From contig CAJBIS010000384.1 in the NCBI GenBank assembly GCA_903953195.1, positions 1 to 8,512 on the forward strand: a stretch of DNA of 8,512 nucleotides, given 5' to 3'. Source of the DNA: an uncultured Actinomycetes bacterium (lineage in GTDB: Bacteria > Actinomycetota > Acidimicrobiia > Acidimicrobiales > Microtrichaceae). The notes below the pieces were generated by a model that did no database searches, had not been told where the DNA came from, and saw only the letters and a program-made list of their open reading frames with translations. Below, one piece after another: positions 1 to 5,628 of this stretch (the first letter of the stretch is position 1; each line of letters opens with the position of its first letter). Made by a program: the position numbers and the translations under genes.

Positions 1-12
1 AGGAAACCCACG

Positions 13-633
13 ATGGCGACCAAGCGCGCTGCGAAGAAGGCCCCGGCGAAGAAGGCCCCCGCCAAGAAGGCTCCGGCGAAGAAGGCCGCACCGGCCAAGA
101 AGGCCGCTCCCGCGAAGAAGGCTCCGGCCAAGAAGGCGGCTCCGGCCAAGAAGGCTCCCGCGAAGAAGGCTCCGGCCAAGAAGGCTGCTCCCGCGAAGCA
201 GGCGGCTCCCGCGAAGCAGGCGGCGCCGGCCAAGAAGGCTCCGGCCAAGAAGAAGAAGGCAGTTCCGTACGACGCGAAGTTCCTCGAGGAGCAGCGGCTC
301 GCCCTGCTCGACGAACGGGCGACGCTCGCGGAGCAGGCCGAGTCCCTCAAGGCCGAGGCCGACTCCCTCGTGGCCGACCGTGAACCCGGCGACGTCCAGT
401 TCGACGACGAGGGCGGCGAGGGCGACTCGATCGCCGTCGAGCGCGACTTCGATCTGCACCGTGCCGCCGCGGCGCTCGGGGTCATCGAGGAGATCGACGC
501 CGCACTGTTGCGCATCAAGGACGGCTCGTACGGCATCTGCGAGTCATCCGGGCTGCGCATCCCGAAGGAGCGCCTCCAGGCGATCCCGTGGGCGCGGGAA
601 CGGGTCGAGATCAGAACGCGCAGCTTCCGCTGA
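13..633 (+). CDS. DksA/TraR-family protein with a lysine/alanine/proline-rich N-terminal tail
   Basis: This 206-residue protein has two parts. Residues 1-83 are a low-complexity basic tail of AKKAP/AKKAAP units, like the tails of histone H1-like and mycobacterial HupB proteins. Residues 84-206 are a DksA/TraR-type region: a helical part with Glu/Ala-rich coiled-coil character (about 88-125), an acidic linker, then the family signature around YGIC (173-176) and IPKERLQAIPWA (183-194). DksA proteins bind in the RNA polymerase secondary channel. The four-Cys zinc finger is degenerate: only C176 remains and the other expected positions are S179, R197 and I200, so zinc binding is unlikely. The basic tail suggests nucleic-acid binding, which is inference. 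The start is the ATG preceded by AGGAAA at positions 1-6. It is the first gene of a run with lspA and rluD. Family assignment is firm; the exact role is unknown. Confidence 0.88.
   Translation: MATKRAAKKAPAKKAPAKKAPAKKAAPAKKAAPAKKAPAKKAAPAKKAPAKKAPAKKAAPAKQAAPAKQAAPAKKAPAKKKKAVPYDAKFLEEQRLALLDERATLAEQAESLKAEADSLVADREPGDVQFDDEGGEGDSIAVERDFDLHRAAAALGVIEEIDAALLRIKDGSYGICESSGLRIPKERLQAIPWARERVEIRTRSFR
37..258 (+). repeat. In-frame tandem repeat encoding AKKAP/AKKAAP units
   Basis: Degenerate 15-18 bp units (aagaaggc plus tccggcc or ccccgcg variants) are repeated about 14 times within the 5' part of the DksA/TraR-like gene. Each unit encodes Ala-Lys-Lys-Ala-(Ala)-Pro. Two units carry AAG to CAG changes, giving AKQAAP (residues 61-70). 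Such arrays tend to vary in copy number by slippage and may collapse in assemblies. Confidence 0.85.
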
Positions 634-653
634 GCGAGTCGGATCGGGACATC

Positions 654-1148
654 GTGGCCGAACGATCGGGAGCCGGCCGCTGGCTGATCGTCGCCGGAAC
701 GGCGGCCGTCGTCCTGCTCCTCGACCAGTTGAGCAAGTGGTGGGCCACGGAACGTCTGCGGAATGCTGCGCCGATCGACGTGGTGTGGACCCTCCGGTTC
801 AACTATGCCGAGAACACCGGCATGGCCTTCTCGACGGGCGCCGGATACGGCTGGCTCATCGGGCTGATCGCCTGCGCGATCGTCGGGGTGCTGCTGGTGA
901 CGGCCCGCACGATCGGGTCCCGCGTTCAGCTCGTCCTGATCGGCGTGGTCATCGGCGGCGCGCTCGGCAACGTGGTCGACCGGCTCACCCGTGGTGACGG
1001 TGGATTCATGTCCGGTGCCGTCGTCGACTTCATCGACCTGCAGTGGTGGCCCATCTTCAACGTGGCCGATGCCGCTGTCGTCGTCGGTGGCATCCTGCTG
1101 GCGATCAGCATGCTCCGGGCGCCCGAGGGCGCGGCACCGAGTGACTGA
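654..1148 (+). CDS. lspA: Lipoprotein signal peptidase (signal peptidase II)
   Basis: LspA is an inner-membrane aspartyl protease that removes the signal peptide of prolipoproteins after diacylglyceryl transfer to the lipobox cysteine. With the chosen start it has 164 residues, normal for the family. Seen in order: TM1 (about 10-24) ending in DQLSKWW; NYAENTGMAFS (50-60), the conserved N-x-G-x-AFS motif; TM2 (about 66-83); TM3 with GGALGNVVDR (101-110); VVDFI with catalytic D125; and FNVAD with catalytic D139 leading into TM4. The GTG at 654 lies 20 nt after the upstream stop and has a weak GGGA at 646-649, and it places TM1 at the usual distance from the N-terminus. An in-frame GTG at 588 would add 22 residues and overlap the DksA-like gene by 46 bp, which is less likely. 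It overlaps the downstream rluD-type gene by 8 bp, so translational coupling is probable. Confidence 0.93.
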   Translation: MAERSGAGRWLIVAGTAAVVLLLDQLSKWWATERLRNAAPIDVVWTLRFNYAENTGMAFSTGAGYGWLIGLIACAIVGVLLVTARTIGSRVQLVLIGVVIGGALGNVVDRLTRGDGGFMSGAVVDFIDLQWWPIFNVADAAVVVGGILLAISMLRAPEGAAPSD

Positions 1149-2124
1149 GACCGACACACCCCGCCCACCGGACGATCCGTTCCTGGCCGTGGTCGTTCCG
1201 GCGGCCCTTGCCGGTGAGCGTGTGGACCGCGGTGTGGCCATGGTGAGCGGCTGCACCCGATCCGAGGCCAGCGACCTGATCGCGGCCGGCGACGTCTGGC
1301 TCGACGGCGTCGTCGTCGCCAAGGCGTCGCAGCGGCTCGACACGGACGGTGTGCTCATCCTCGCCGTCGACCCGCACCGTGAGCCCGAACCACTTCGTGC
1401 CGACGGTTCCGTCGAGTTCGAGGTGGTGTACTCCGACGACGACATCATCGTGATCGACAAGCCCGCCGGGCTCGTCGTCCACCCCGGTCCGGGCCATCAG
1501 GGCTCGACGCTCGTCCACGGGCTGCTGGCTCGGTTCCCGGATCTCGACCCCGAACGGGGCGACGTCGTCGGCGAGGCGCACCGACCGGGACTCGTGCACC
1601 GTCTCGACCGCGGCACGTCGGGCCTGATGGTGGTGGCCCGGACCCCGGACGCACACGCCGATCTGGTCGAGCAGCTCTCGACGCACGCCGTCGAGCGGGT
1701 CTACACCGCGCTGGTCTGGGGGCACCCGGCCCACGATCATGCGATCATCGACGCGCCGGTCGGCCGGTCGCGGCGCAACCCGCTCCGCATGACGGTGGCC
1801 ATCGACGGCCGACCGGCGCGGACGCACGTCACCGTCGACGAGCGGTTCGACAGCCCATGGGACACGGCACTGCTCACCTGCGAGCTCGAGACGGGTCGCA
1901 CTCACCAGATCCGGGTCCACCTCGACTCGATCGGTCACGCCGTCGTGGGCGACGACCTCTACGGTCCGCGGCGTGGATCGGTGCGGCTCGACCGGCCGTT
2001 CCTGCACGCCCGCCGGCTCGAGTTCGTCCATCCCGACACCGGCGAGTCCGTCGCCTTCGAGTCGCCGCTGCCACCCGACCTGCGCTCGGTGCTGGACGGA
2101 CTGGTTCCGGTCGAGCCGGGCTGA
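1141..2124 (+). CDS. rluD: RluD-type 23S rRNA pseudouridine synthase (RluA/RluD family)
   Basis: Enzymes of this family isomerise specific uridines in large-subunit rRNA to pseudouridine. The 327-residue product has an N-terminal S4 RNA-binding domain (about 24-70, GERVDR...TRSEASDLIAAGDVWLDG) and a catalytic domain starting at IIVIDKPAGLVVHPG (102-116). The RluA-family catalytic motif HRLDRGTSG is at 153-161, with D156 as the nucleophilic aspartate. The C-terminal part has the usual TGRTHQIRVHL motif and a GDDLYG segment. The start is the GTG whose first bases overlap the last 8 bp of lspA (GTGACTGA), preceded by GAGGGC at 1125-1130. S4 plus the catalytic motif favours an RluD-like enzyme over an RluA-like one, but the exact uridine targets cannot be read from sequence. 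Confidence 0.92.
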   Translation: MTETDTPRPPDDPFLAVVVPAALAGERVDRGVAMVSGCTRSEASDLIAAGDVWLDGVVVAKASQRLDTDGVLILAVDPHREPEPLRADGSVEFEVVYSDDDIIVIDKPAGLVVHPGPGHQGSTLVHGLLARFPDLDPERGDVVGEAHRPGLVHRLDRGTSGLMVVARTPDAHADLVEQLSTHAVERVYTALVWGHPAHDHAIIDAPVGRSRRNPLRMTVAIDGRPARTHVTVDERFDSPWDTALLTCELETGRTHQIRVHLDSIGHAVVGDDLYGPRRGSVRLDRPFLHARRLEFVHPDTGESVAFESPLPPDLRSVLDGLVPVEPG

Positions 2125-2164
2125 TCGACGCGTTCGATCCACCGCCCTCCACCGCCCGGAATGG

Positions 2165-2194
2165 TCGACGGGTGATACGTGCGGAGGGTAGGTT
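2165..2194 (+). promoter_or_regulatory. Candidate sigma-70-type promoter for the coiled-coil/Tat-signal protein gene
   Basis: TCGACG (2165-2170) and TAGGTT (2189-2194) are separated by 18 bp and fit a weak -35 and a TANNNT -10. The start would be near 2201, leaving about 39 nt of leader before the gene, with AAGGAGGGG at 2225-2233 as a strong ribosome binding site. The rest of the 115-bp gap holds no clear terminator hairpin. Confidence 0.35.
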
Positions 2195-2239
2195 CACGGC
2201 TGCGCAGGGTGATGCGCACCGACCAAGGAGGGGTAGGAC

Positions 2240-3187
2240 ATGGGTGAGTCACGCGAAACCGTGGATGCTCTGCAGCGGCAGCTGGCTGAGCAGCAGGCGA
2301 TGATCCAGCAGCTCGAGGCCCGACTCCGGGTCGTCGAGTCGCTCCCGGAGCCCACCGTGGCTCAGCGCCACGAGGCCGTCGGAGCGGCCGAGCTCGTGGT
2401 GGCGGACGAGCCCCGCGACCTGGAGATCATCGACGCCACGACAGGCCGACGTCACCTGCTCAAGAAGGCGACGGCGGTGGTGGCCGGTGCCGTCGCCGGC
2501 GGCACGGCGCTCAACCTGCTGTCGGCGTCACCGGCAGCGGCGGCATCCGGTTCCTTCGACAGTCCGACCGGGATCGCGCTGACGGCCGACACCGACACCG
2601 GCACCGCCGCCTTGCTCCAGACGGCCAACGGCGGCGCACACATGCGGATCTCCGGTTCCAGCAACATCGGTTCGGGGAACTTCACGGTGGGCTCGATCAT
2701 CAAGGACTCGCTGAACGACGTCTACTTCTGCATCACCAGCGGCAACCCGGGCAAGTGGCGCAAGATCACGGGTCTGTTCGCCCAGGGCAGCTACTGGGCC
2801 GTGCTCGCCCCGACGCGCGTCTACGACTCCCGGGTGGGCAAGACCCCCGCAACCGGACCGAAGACACAGCTCACCGGGCCCGAGGTCCGCAACGTCGACC
2901 TCACACTGAACTGGACGGCGTTCTTCGCGGCCGACAGGGTCACGGCGGACACCACCGCTGCGCAGATGGTGGTCACCGTCGTGAACACGTCGGCACAGGG
3001 CTACCTGACCGTCTGGCAGGAGGGGAAGATCCGGCCCGGAACCTCGACCGTGAACTGGTTCCTCCCGAACTCGATCGTGGCCAACACCACCACCGTGGGC
3101 CTGGTCGACAGCGGGGGCGTCGTCTCGGTGCAGGCGGGTTCGGGTGCCTGCGATCTGCTGATCGACGTGATCGGCGTCTACCGCTGA
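2240..3187 (+). CDS. Secreted or membrane-tethered protein with coiled coil, internal twin-arginine-like signal and C-terminal surface domain
   Basis: I do not recognise a named family for the whole 315-residue protein. Residues 5-35 are a Leu/Gln/Glu heptad-like coiled coil. Residues 69-77 read GRRHLLKKA, resembling a twin-arginine motif (RR at 70-71), followed by a hydrophobic stretch (78-97) ending in ASPAAAASG, a plausible Ala-x-Ala cleavage region. Residues 140-180 contain a short segment (GSIIKDSLNDVYFC...GKWRKI) of the kind placed before C-terminal beta domains. Residues 187-315 run from APTRVYDSR through VVNTSAQGYLTVW, an STVNW segment and ANTTTVGL to LLIDVIGVYR. This matches a beta-rich domain common at the C-termini of actinobacterial surface proteins, whose typical landmarks are R-x-YDTR at the start and DV-x-GY-F at the end. 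The start is ATG 2240, with AAGGAGGGG 6 nt upstream. Location and export are inferred; function is unknown. Confidence 0.85.
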   Translation: MGESRETVDALQRQLAEQQAMIQQLEARLRVVESLPEPTVAQRHEAVGAAELVVADEPRDLEIIDATTGRRHLLKKATAVVAGAVAGGTALNLLSASPAAAASGSFDSPTGIALTADTDTGTAALLQTANGGAHMRISGSSNIGSGNFTVGSIIKDSLNDVYFCITSGNPGKWRKITGLFAQGSYWAVLAPTRVYDSRVGKTPATGPKTQLTGPEVRNVDLTLNWTAFFAADRVTADTTAAQMVVTVVNTSAQGYLTVWQEGKIRPGTSTVNWFLPNSIVANTTTVGLVDSGGVVSVQAGSGACDLLIDVIGVYR

Positions 3188-3621
3188 TCACCCGGCCACT
3201 CGGCGCGACCCTCGGTCATGTCCGAGAGGTCGGCGAGGGTGTACGCGTCGAGCAGTGACTTCATCCGCAGGCTGAGGTCACCCCAGATCGCCAGCAGCAC
3301 ACACTGACCCTCGTGGTCGCACGCGCCCCCGCTGTGGGGTTCGCCGAAGTCGCCCGCTCGGATCGGTCCGTCGACGGCGCTCACGATCTGGGCGAGCGTG
3401 ATCTCGCCGGGCTCGCGGGCCAGGACGTAGCCGCCTCCGACGCCCCGCTTGGAGCGGACGAGGCCGGCGCCCTTGAGCGCCAGCAGAATCTGCTCGAGGT
3501 ACGGCTGCGGAAGCCCGGTGCGCTCCGCGATGTCGCGCACGGACGTCGGCCCGGCATCGCGGTGCAGTGAGAGCGACAGGAGCGCTCGGCTGGCGTAGTC
3601 GCCCCGGGTCGAGACCTTCAC
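3178..3621 (-). CDS. Rrf2-family transcriptional regulator
   Basis: Rrf2 proteins (IscR, NsrR, CymR, RsrR) are small dimeric winged-helix repressors, many of which sense redox, NO or Fe-S status through a bound cluster. This 147-residue product starts MKVSTRGDYASRALLSLSLH, the typical N-terminus. It has the winged-helix core with PTSVRDIAERTGLPQPYLEQIL (about 25-46) and the wing RSKRGVGGGYVLAR (56-69). The cluster-binding loop has C101 and C107 spaced CX5C, but the position of the third IscR cysteine is W113. A [4Fe-4S] or IscR-type site is therefore incomplete; a two-Cys or cluster-free sensor is possible. The start is GTG 3621, exactly 7 nt after a TACAGT box on the same strand; ATG 3639 would add six residues and lie upstream of that box. 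The gene ends in TAG and overlaps the convergent gene by 10 bp. It diverges from the phosphodiesterase gene, so autoregulation or control of that gene is possible but unproven. Confidence 0.9.
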   Translation of the reverse strand: MKVSTRGDYASRALLSLSLHRDAGPTSVRDIAERTGLPQPYLEQILLALKGAGLVRSKRGVGGGYVLAREPGEITLAQIVSAVDGPIRAGDFGEPHSGGACDHEGQCVLLAIWGDLSLRMKSLLDAYTLADLSDMTEGRAEWPGDQR

Positions 3622-3628
3622 GTTCCTC

Positions 3629-3634
3629 ACTGTA
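3629..3634 (-). promoter_or_regulatory. -10 element of a predicted leaderless promoter for the Rrf2 gene
   Basis: On the minus strand TACAGT is followed by 7 nt (gaggaac) and then the GTG start. This spacing puts transcription initiation at or beside the start codon. The -35 region is poor, as is common for actinobacterial promoters dominated by TANNNT. Confidence 0.5.
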
Positions 3635-3643
3635 GGCATGACC

Positions 3644-3672
3644 TCGCCGTCGGGCGGTGTCCTCGCTACCGT
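3644..3672 (+). promoter_or_regulatory. Candidate promoter of the phosphodiesterase gene
   Basis: TACCGT (3667-3672) is a TANNNT -10, with a weak TCGCCG (3644-3649) 17 bp upstream. Initiation near 3679 would leave a short leader carrying AGGAGG at 3684-3689. The element lies back-to-back with the Rrf2 promoter, so both divergent start signals fall within about 45 bp. Confidence 0.4.
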
Positions 3673-3697
3673 GGGGGAGAACCAGGAGGCCGCGGCG

Positions 3698-4846
3698 GTG
3701 GACCAGAACGCGCAGGGGGACGTGACCCCCGGTGGAGACGACGACGATCCGCTGCTGCCGCTCGTTCCCGACTACGAGGGCGCGTGCACCAGCAACGTGA
3801 TGCACTCGCTCGTCGAGGACCCGGCCCGGTCGCCGTCGTGGATGCCCGATCTCGTGCGCGACGCCGAGCAGGTCGTGCTGCTGGTGCTCGACGGTCTCGG
3901 GTGGAACCAGATGCAGGAGCGACTCGGTCTGCTGCGAGGGCTGTCGCGGATGCAGGCCTCCCGCATCTCGACGGTGGCGCCGACGACCACGGCGACGGCG
4001 CTGACGAGCATCGCCACGGGACTGCCACCGGGTGAGCACGGTGTCATCGGCTACCGCATGCTCGTCGACGGCGACGTGCTCAACGTGTTGCGCTGGTCGA
4101 CCGCCAAGGGCGATGTGCGCGAGTCCATCCCGCCGGAGTCGATCCAGGGAGAGGTTCCGTTCGAGGGTCAGCGGCCTCCGGTGGTGGTGCGTGCCGAGTT
4201 CCGCGACACCGGGTTCACCCGGGCGCACCTGGCCGGGTGTCGGCACGTGCCCTACCGGATGCCGTCGACGCTGGTCGCCGAGATCCTCCGTCAGGTCTCG
4301 GCCGGCGAGCCCTTCGTCTACGCGTACTACGACGGCATCGACAAGGTCGCCCACGAGTACGGGCTCAACAGCTTCTACGACGCCGAGCTGGTGTTCGTCG
4401 ACCGCATGGTCGAGTTCCTGATCGAGTCGCTCCCTCCCGGGGTGACGCTCGTGATCACCTCCGACCACGGGCAGGTGGACGTGGGGGACCGGGTGCTGCC
4501 GCCGGCGCCCGAGGTGCTGTCGCTGGTCCGACAGCAGTCGGGCGAGGCCCGGTTCCGCTGGCTGCACGCCGTGAACGGCGCCGAGGTCGAACTGCTCGAG
4601 GCGGCTCGGTCCGCACACGCCGACGTGGCGTGGGTGGTCAGCCGGGAGCAGGTGCTCGACGAGTACTGGTTCGGACCCAAGGTCCTGCCGGGACCGTTGT
4701 CGCGGCTCGGAGACGTGGCGCTGGTGACCCACGCCCCGGTGGCGTTCGAGGATCCGGCCGACACCGGGCCGTTCCACCTGCAGGGCCGCCACGGGTCCCT
4801 CACCGCCGACGAGGTGTGGGTGCCGCTGCTCTGCGCCGCATCCTGA
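3698..4846 (+). CDS. Type I phosphodiesterase/nucleotide pyrophosphatase (alkaline phosphatase superfamily)
   Basis: The 382-residue product has the ordered motifs of the two-metal alkaline phosphatase superfamily, PF01663 type. LVLDGLGW carries metal ligand D65. STVAPTTTATALTSIATG has T98 aligned with the catalytic threonine, then PPGEHGVIGY (111-120). DGIDKVAHEYG has D215 and H219. ITSDHGQVD has D256 and H257. LQGRHGSL has H365, the late metal ligand. Enzymes of this fold hydrolyse nucleotide pyrophosphates, phosphodiesters or phosphonates; the substrate cannot be told here. No signal peptide or TM segment is visible, so it is probably cytoplasmic, unlike many secreted relatives. The start is GTG 3698, with AGGAGG 8 nt upstream; ATG 3638 would add 20 residues but lies ahead of the predicted promoter. 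It diverges from the Rrf2 gene and is followed after 29 bp by bpa. Confidence 0.9.
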   Translation: MDQNAQGDVTPGGDDDDPLLPLVPDYEGACTSNVMHSLVEDPARSPSWMPDLVRDAEQVVLLVLDGLGWNQMQERLGLLRGLSRMQASRISTVAPTTTATALTSIATGLPPGEHGVIGYRMLVDGDVLNVLRWSTAKGDVRESIPPESIQGEVPFEGQRPPVVVRAEFRDTGFTRAHLAGCRHVPYRMPSTLVAEILRQVSAGEPFVYAYYDGIDKVAHEYGLNSFYDAELVFVDRMVEFLIESLPPGVTLVITSDHGQVDVGDRVLPPAPEVLSLVRQQSGEARFRWLHAVNGAEVELLEAARSAHADVAWVVSREQVLDEYWFGPKVLPGPLSRLGDVALVTHAPVAFEDPADTGPFHLQGRHGSLTADEVWVPLLCAAS

Positions 4847-4862
4847 GCTGGCGTCGCACCTC

Positions 4863-4868
4863 TAGGAT
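4863..4868 (+). promoter_or_regulatory. -10 element of a predicted leaderless promoter for bpa
   Basis: TAGGAT is followed by exactly 7 nt (cgacacc) and ATG 4876. There is no Shine-Dalgarno sequence in the 29-bp gap, which fits a leaderless transcript. No good -35 is present. Confidence 0.5.
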
Positions 4869-4875
4869 CGACACC

Positions 4876-5430
4876 ATGTCCGATCCGACTGCCGCCGGCC
4901 CGTCCGCAACTGATCCGTCCGCGACCGGTCCGTCCGCGACCGGTCCGTCGACACGTGAGGTGCTCGCTCCGGACGACGTGCTGACCGCTGCCGGTGCCGG
5001 TGGAACCGACGGCGTCGGTGCTGGTGGCGAGGCGGATCTCGAGATCGGTTCCCCGGCGAAGATCATCCGCATCGGCGCGATGGTCAAGCAGTTGCTCGAG
5101 GAGGTGCGCAACACCAGCCTCGACGACGCGTCCCGCGACCAGCTCCGGACCATCTACGAGTCGTCGATCGAACAGTTGAAGTCGGCGCTGTCACCCGACC
5201 TCGCCGCCGAGCTCGAGCACCTGTCGTTCGTCTTCAGCGACGACACGCCCCCCACCGATGCGGAGCTCCGGCTCGCCGAGGCGCAGCTCGTCGGCTGGCG
5301 CGAGGGGCTCTTCCATGGCATCCAGGCGACGCTCGTCGCACAGCAGATGGCGGCGCAGCAGCAGCTCCAGGGGATGCGCGCGCAGATCCCGGAGCGGGCC
5401 GGTCCGCCCGAGGGTCCCGGCTACATCTGA
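4876..5430 (+). CDS. bpa: Bacterial proteasome activator Bpa (PafE)
   Basis: Bpa/PafE forms an ATP-independent ring that docks on the actinobacterial 20S proteasome and opens its gate for unfolded or damaged proteins. This 184-residue product matches the M. tuberculosis protein (Rv3780), as I recall it, through the core: SPAKIIRIGAMVKQLLEEVR (59-78), the helix with LRTIYESSIEQL (90-101), LSPDLAAELEHL (105-116), then DAELRLAEAQLVGW (128-141) and GLFHGIQATLVAQQMAAQQQLQ (144-165). The N-terminal 57 residues are disordered, Ala/Gly/Pro-rich and contain a PSAT repeat. The C-terminus is GPGYI; known members end GQYL, the tail that inserts into the proteasome alpha ring. The penultimate Tyr and final hydrophobic residue are kept, the Gln is not. 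The start ATG is 7 nt after a TAGGAT box with no ribosome binding site. Its presence implies a 20S proteasome elsewhere in the genome. It sits directly upstream of the recA control region. Confidence 0.93.
   Translation: MSDPTAAGPSATDPSATGPSATGPSTREVLAPDDVLTAAGAGGTDGVGAGGEADLEIGSPAKIIRIGAMVKQLLEEVRNTSLDDASRDQLRTIYESSIEQLKSALSPDLAAELEHLSFVFSDDTPPTDAELRLAEAQLVGWREGLFHGIQATLVAQQMAAQQQLQGMRAQIPERAGPPEGPGYI
4897..4953 (+). repeat. 15-bp in-frame repeat in the bpa N-terminal region
   Basis: Nearly identical 15-bp units (ggtccgtccgcgacc type) occur in about four copies and encode (G/D)PSAT pentads at residues 8-26 of Bpa. The last unit lacks the Ala codon. The segment is predicted to be disordered and outside the helical core. 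Confidence 0.75.
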
Positions 5431-5458
5431 GCGCTTCCGGGTGGCCGGTTCGGGCCGA

Positions 5459-5476
5459 TCCGACGAATTCGTCGGA
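5459..5476. promoter_or_regulatory. 18-bp perfect palindrome between bpa and the recA promoter
   Basis: TCCGACGAATTCGTCGGA is its own reverse complement over all 18 bases. It begins 28 bp after the bpa stop and ends 5 bp before the recA -35. As RNA it could fold into a 7-bp stem with an AAUU loop, but no U-tract follows, so a canonical terminator is doubtful. As DNA it has the size and symmetry of a dimeric repressor site. Confidence 0.6.
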
Positions 5477-5481
5477 AATGC

Positions 5482-5510
5482 TTGAACGAACACCTGTTCG
5501 TAACTACGGT
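5482..5510 (+). promoter_or_regulatory. recA: recA promoter
   Basis: TTGAAC (5482-5487) and TACGGT (5505-5510) are spaced by the optimal 17 bp. The predicted start near 5517 gives a leader of about 110 nt before the recA GTG. The LexA box fills the spacer and overlaps the last base of the -35, so LexA binding would exclude RNA polymerase. Confidence 0.75.
5487..5500. promoter_or_regulatory. LexA-binding SOS box of recA
   Basis: CGAACACCTGTTCG has perfect CGAAC and GTTCG arms (GAAC-N4-GTTC core), matching the SOS box consensus of actinobacteria and Bacillus rather than the E. coli CTG-N10-CAG type. Its place between -35 and -10 of the recA promoter fits repression by LexA, relieved on DNA damage through RecA filaments. 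Confidence 0.9.
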
Positions 5511-5519
5511 GACGTCACC
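5508..5519. promoter_or_regulatory. 12-bp palindrome at the recA transcription start
   Basis: GGTGACGTCACC is a perfect palindrome overlapping the last three bases of the -10 and the expected transcription start. It could be an additional operator or a chance symmetry; no regulator is known to me for it here. Confidence 0.4.
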
Positions 5520-5530
5520 TGCCGGCGTCG

Positions 5531-5614
5531 CTGTCACAGCCCGTCGGTACGGTCGGTTCACTGCATCGGGGCCGGGTTCGGCTCCCGCACCAACTGACAG
5601 TCGTACCAACTGAC
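5531..5614 (+). other. recA 5' leader with paired repeats
   Basis: The leader contains ACCAACTGAC twice (5589-5598 and 5605-5614), the second copy touching the GAAGGGA ribosome binding site. Upstream lie two GTCGGT copies (5543-5548 and 5552-5557), each able to pair with AACTGAC through one G-U wobble. CTGTCA (5531-5536) is complementary to TGACAG (5595-5600), and GGTACG (5546-5551) to CGTACC (5602-5607). The pairings are mutually exclusive in part. Regulatory folding is inference. Confidence 0.35.
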
Positions 5615-5628
5615 GAAGGGACAGCACC

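Noticed and set aside
37..258. CRISPR or mobile-element repeat
   Set aside because: The repeat is short, degenerate, in frame and encodes a lysine-rich tail. There are no spacers, no inverted ends and no transposase nearby.
1105..2142. Minus-strand open frame of about 345 codons opposite rluD
   Set aside because: It mirrors the RluD gene; the composition is Arg/Asp/Val-rich and no family is recognisable.
2125..2239. Terminator or small RNA after rluD
   Set aside because: There is only a short direct repeat (ccaccgccc twice), with no stable hairpin and no U-tract.
3638..3697. ATG 3638 as start of the phosphodiesterase gene
   Set aside because: It precedes the predicted promoter and has no properly spaced ribosome binding site, while GTG 3698 has AGGAGG 8 nt upstream.
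3278..4792. Long minus-strand open frame of about 504 codons opposite the phosphodiesterase and Rrf2 genes
   Set aside because: It is antisense to motif-bearing genes, its translation is His/Arg/Gly-rich low complexity without recognisable domains, and such antisense frames are expected at this GC content.
4237..5430. Plus-strand frame running through the end of the phosphodiesterase gene into bpa
   Set aside because: Only its last part from ATG 4876 is real (bpa). The upstream part is an Arg-rich shadow of the phosphodiesterase gene.
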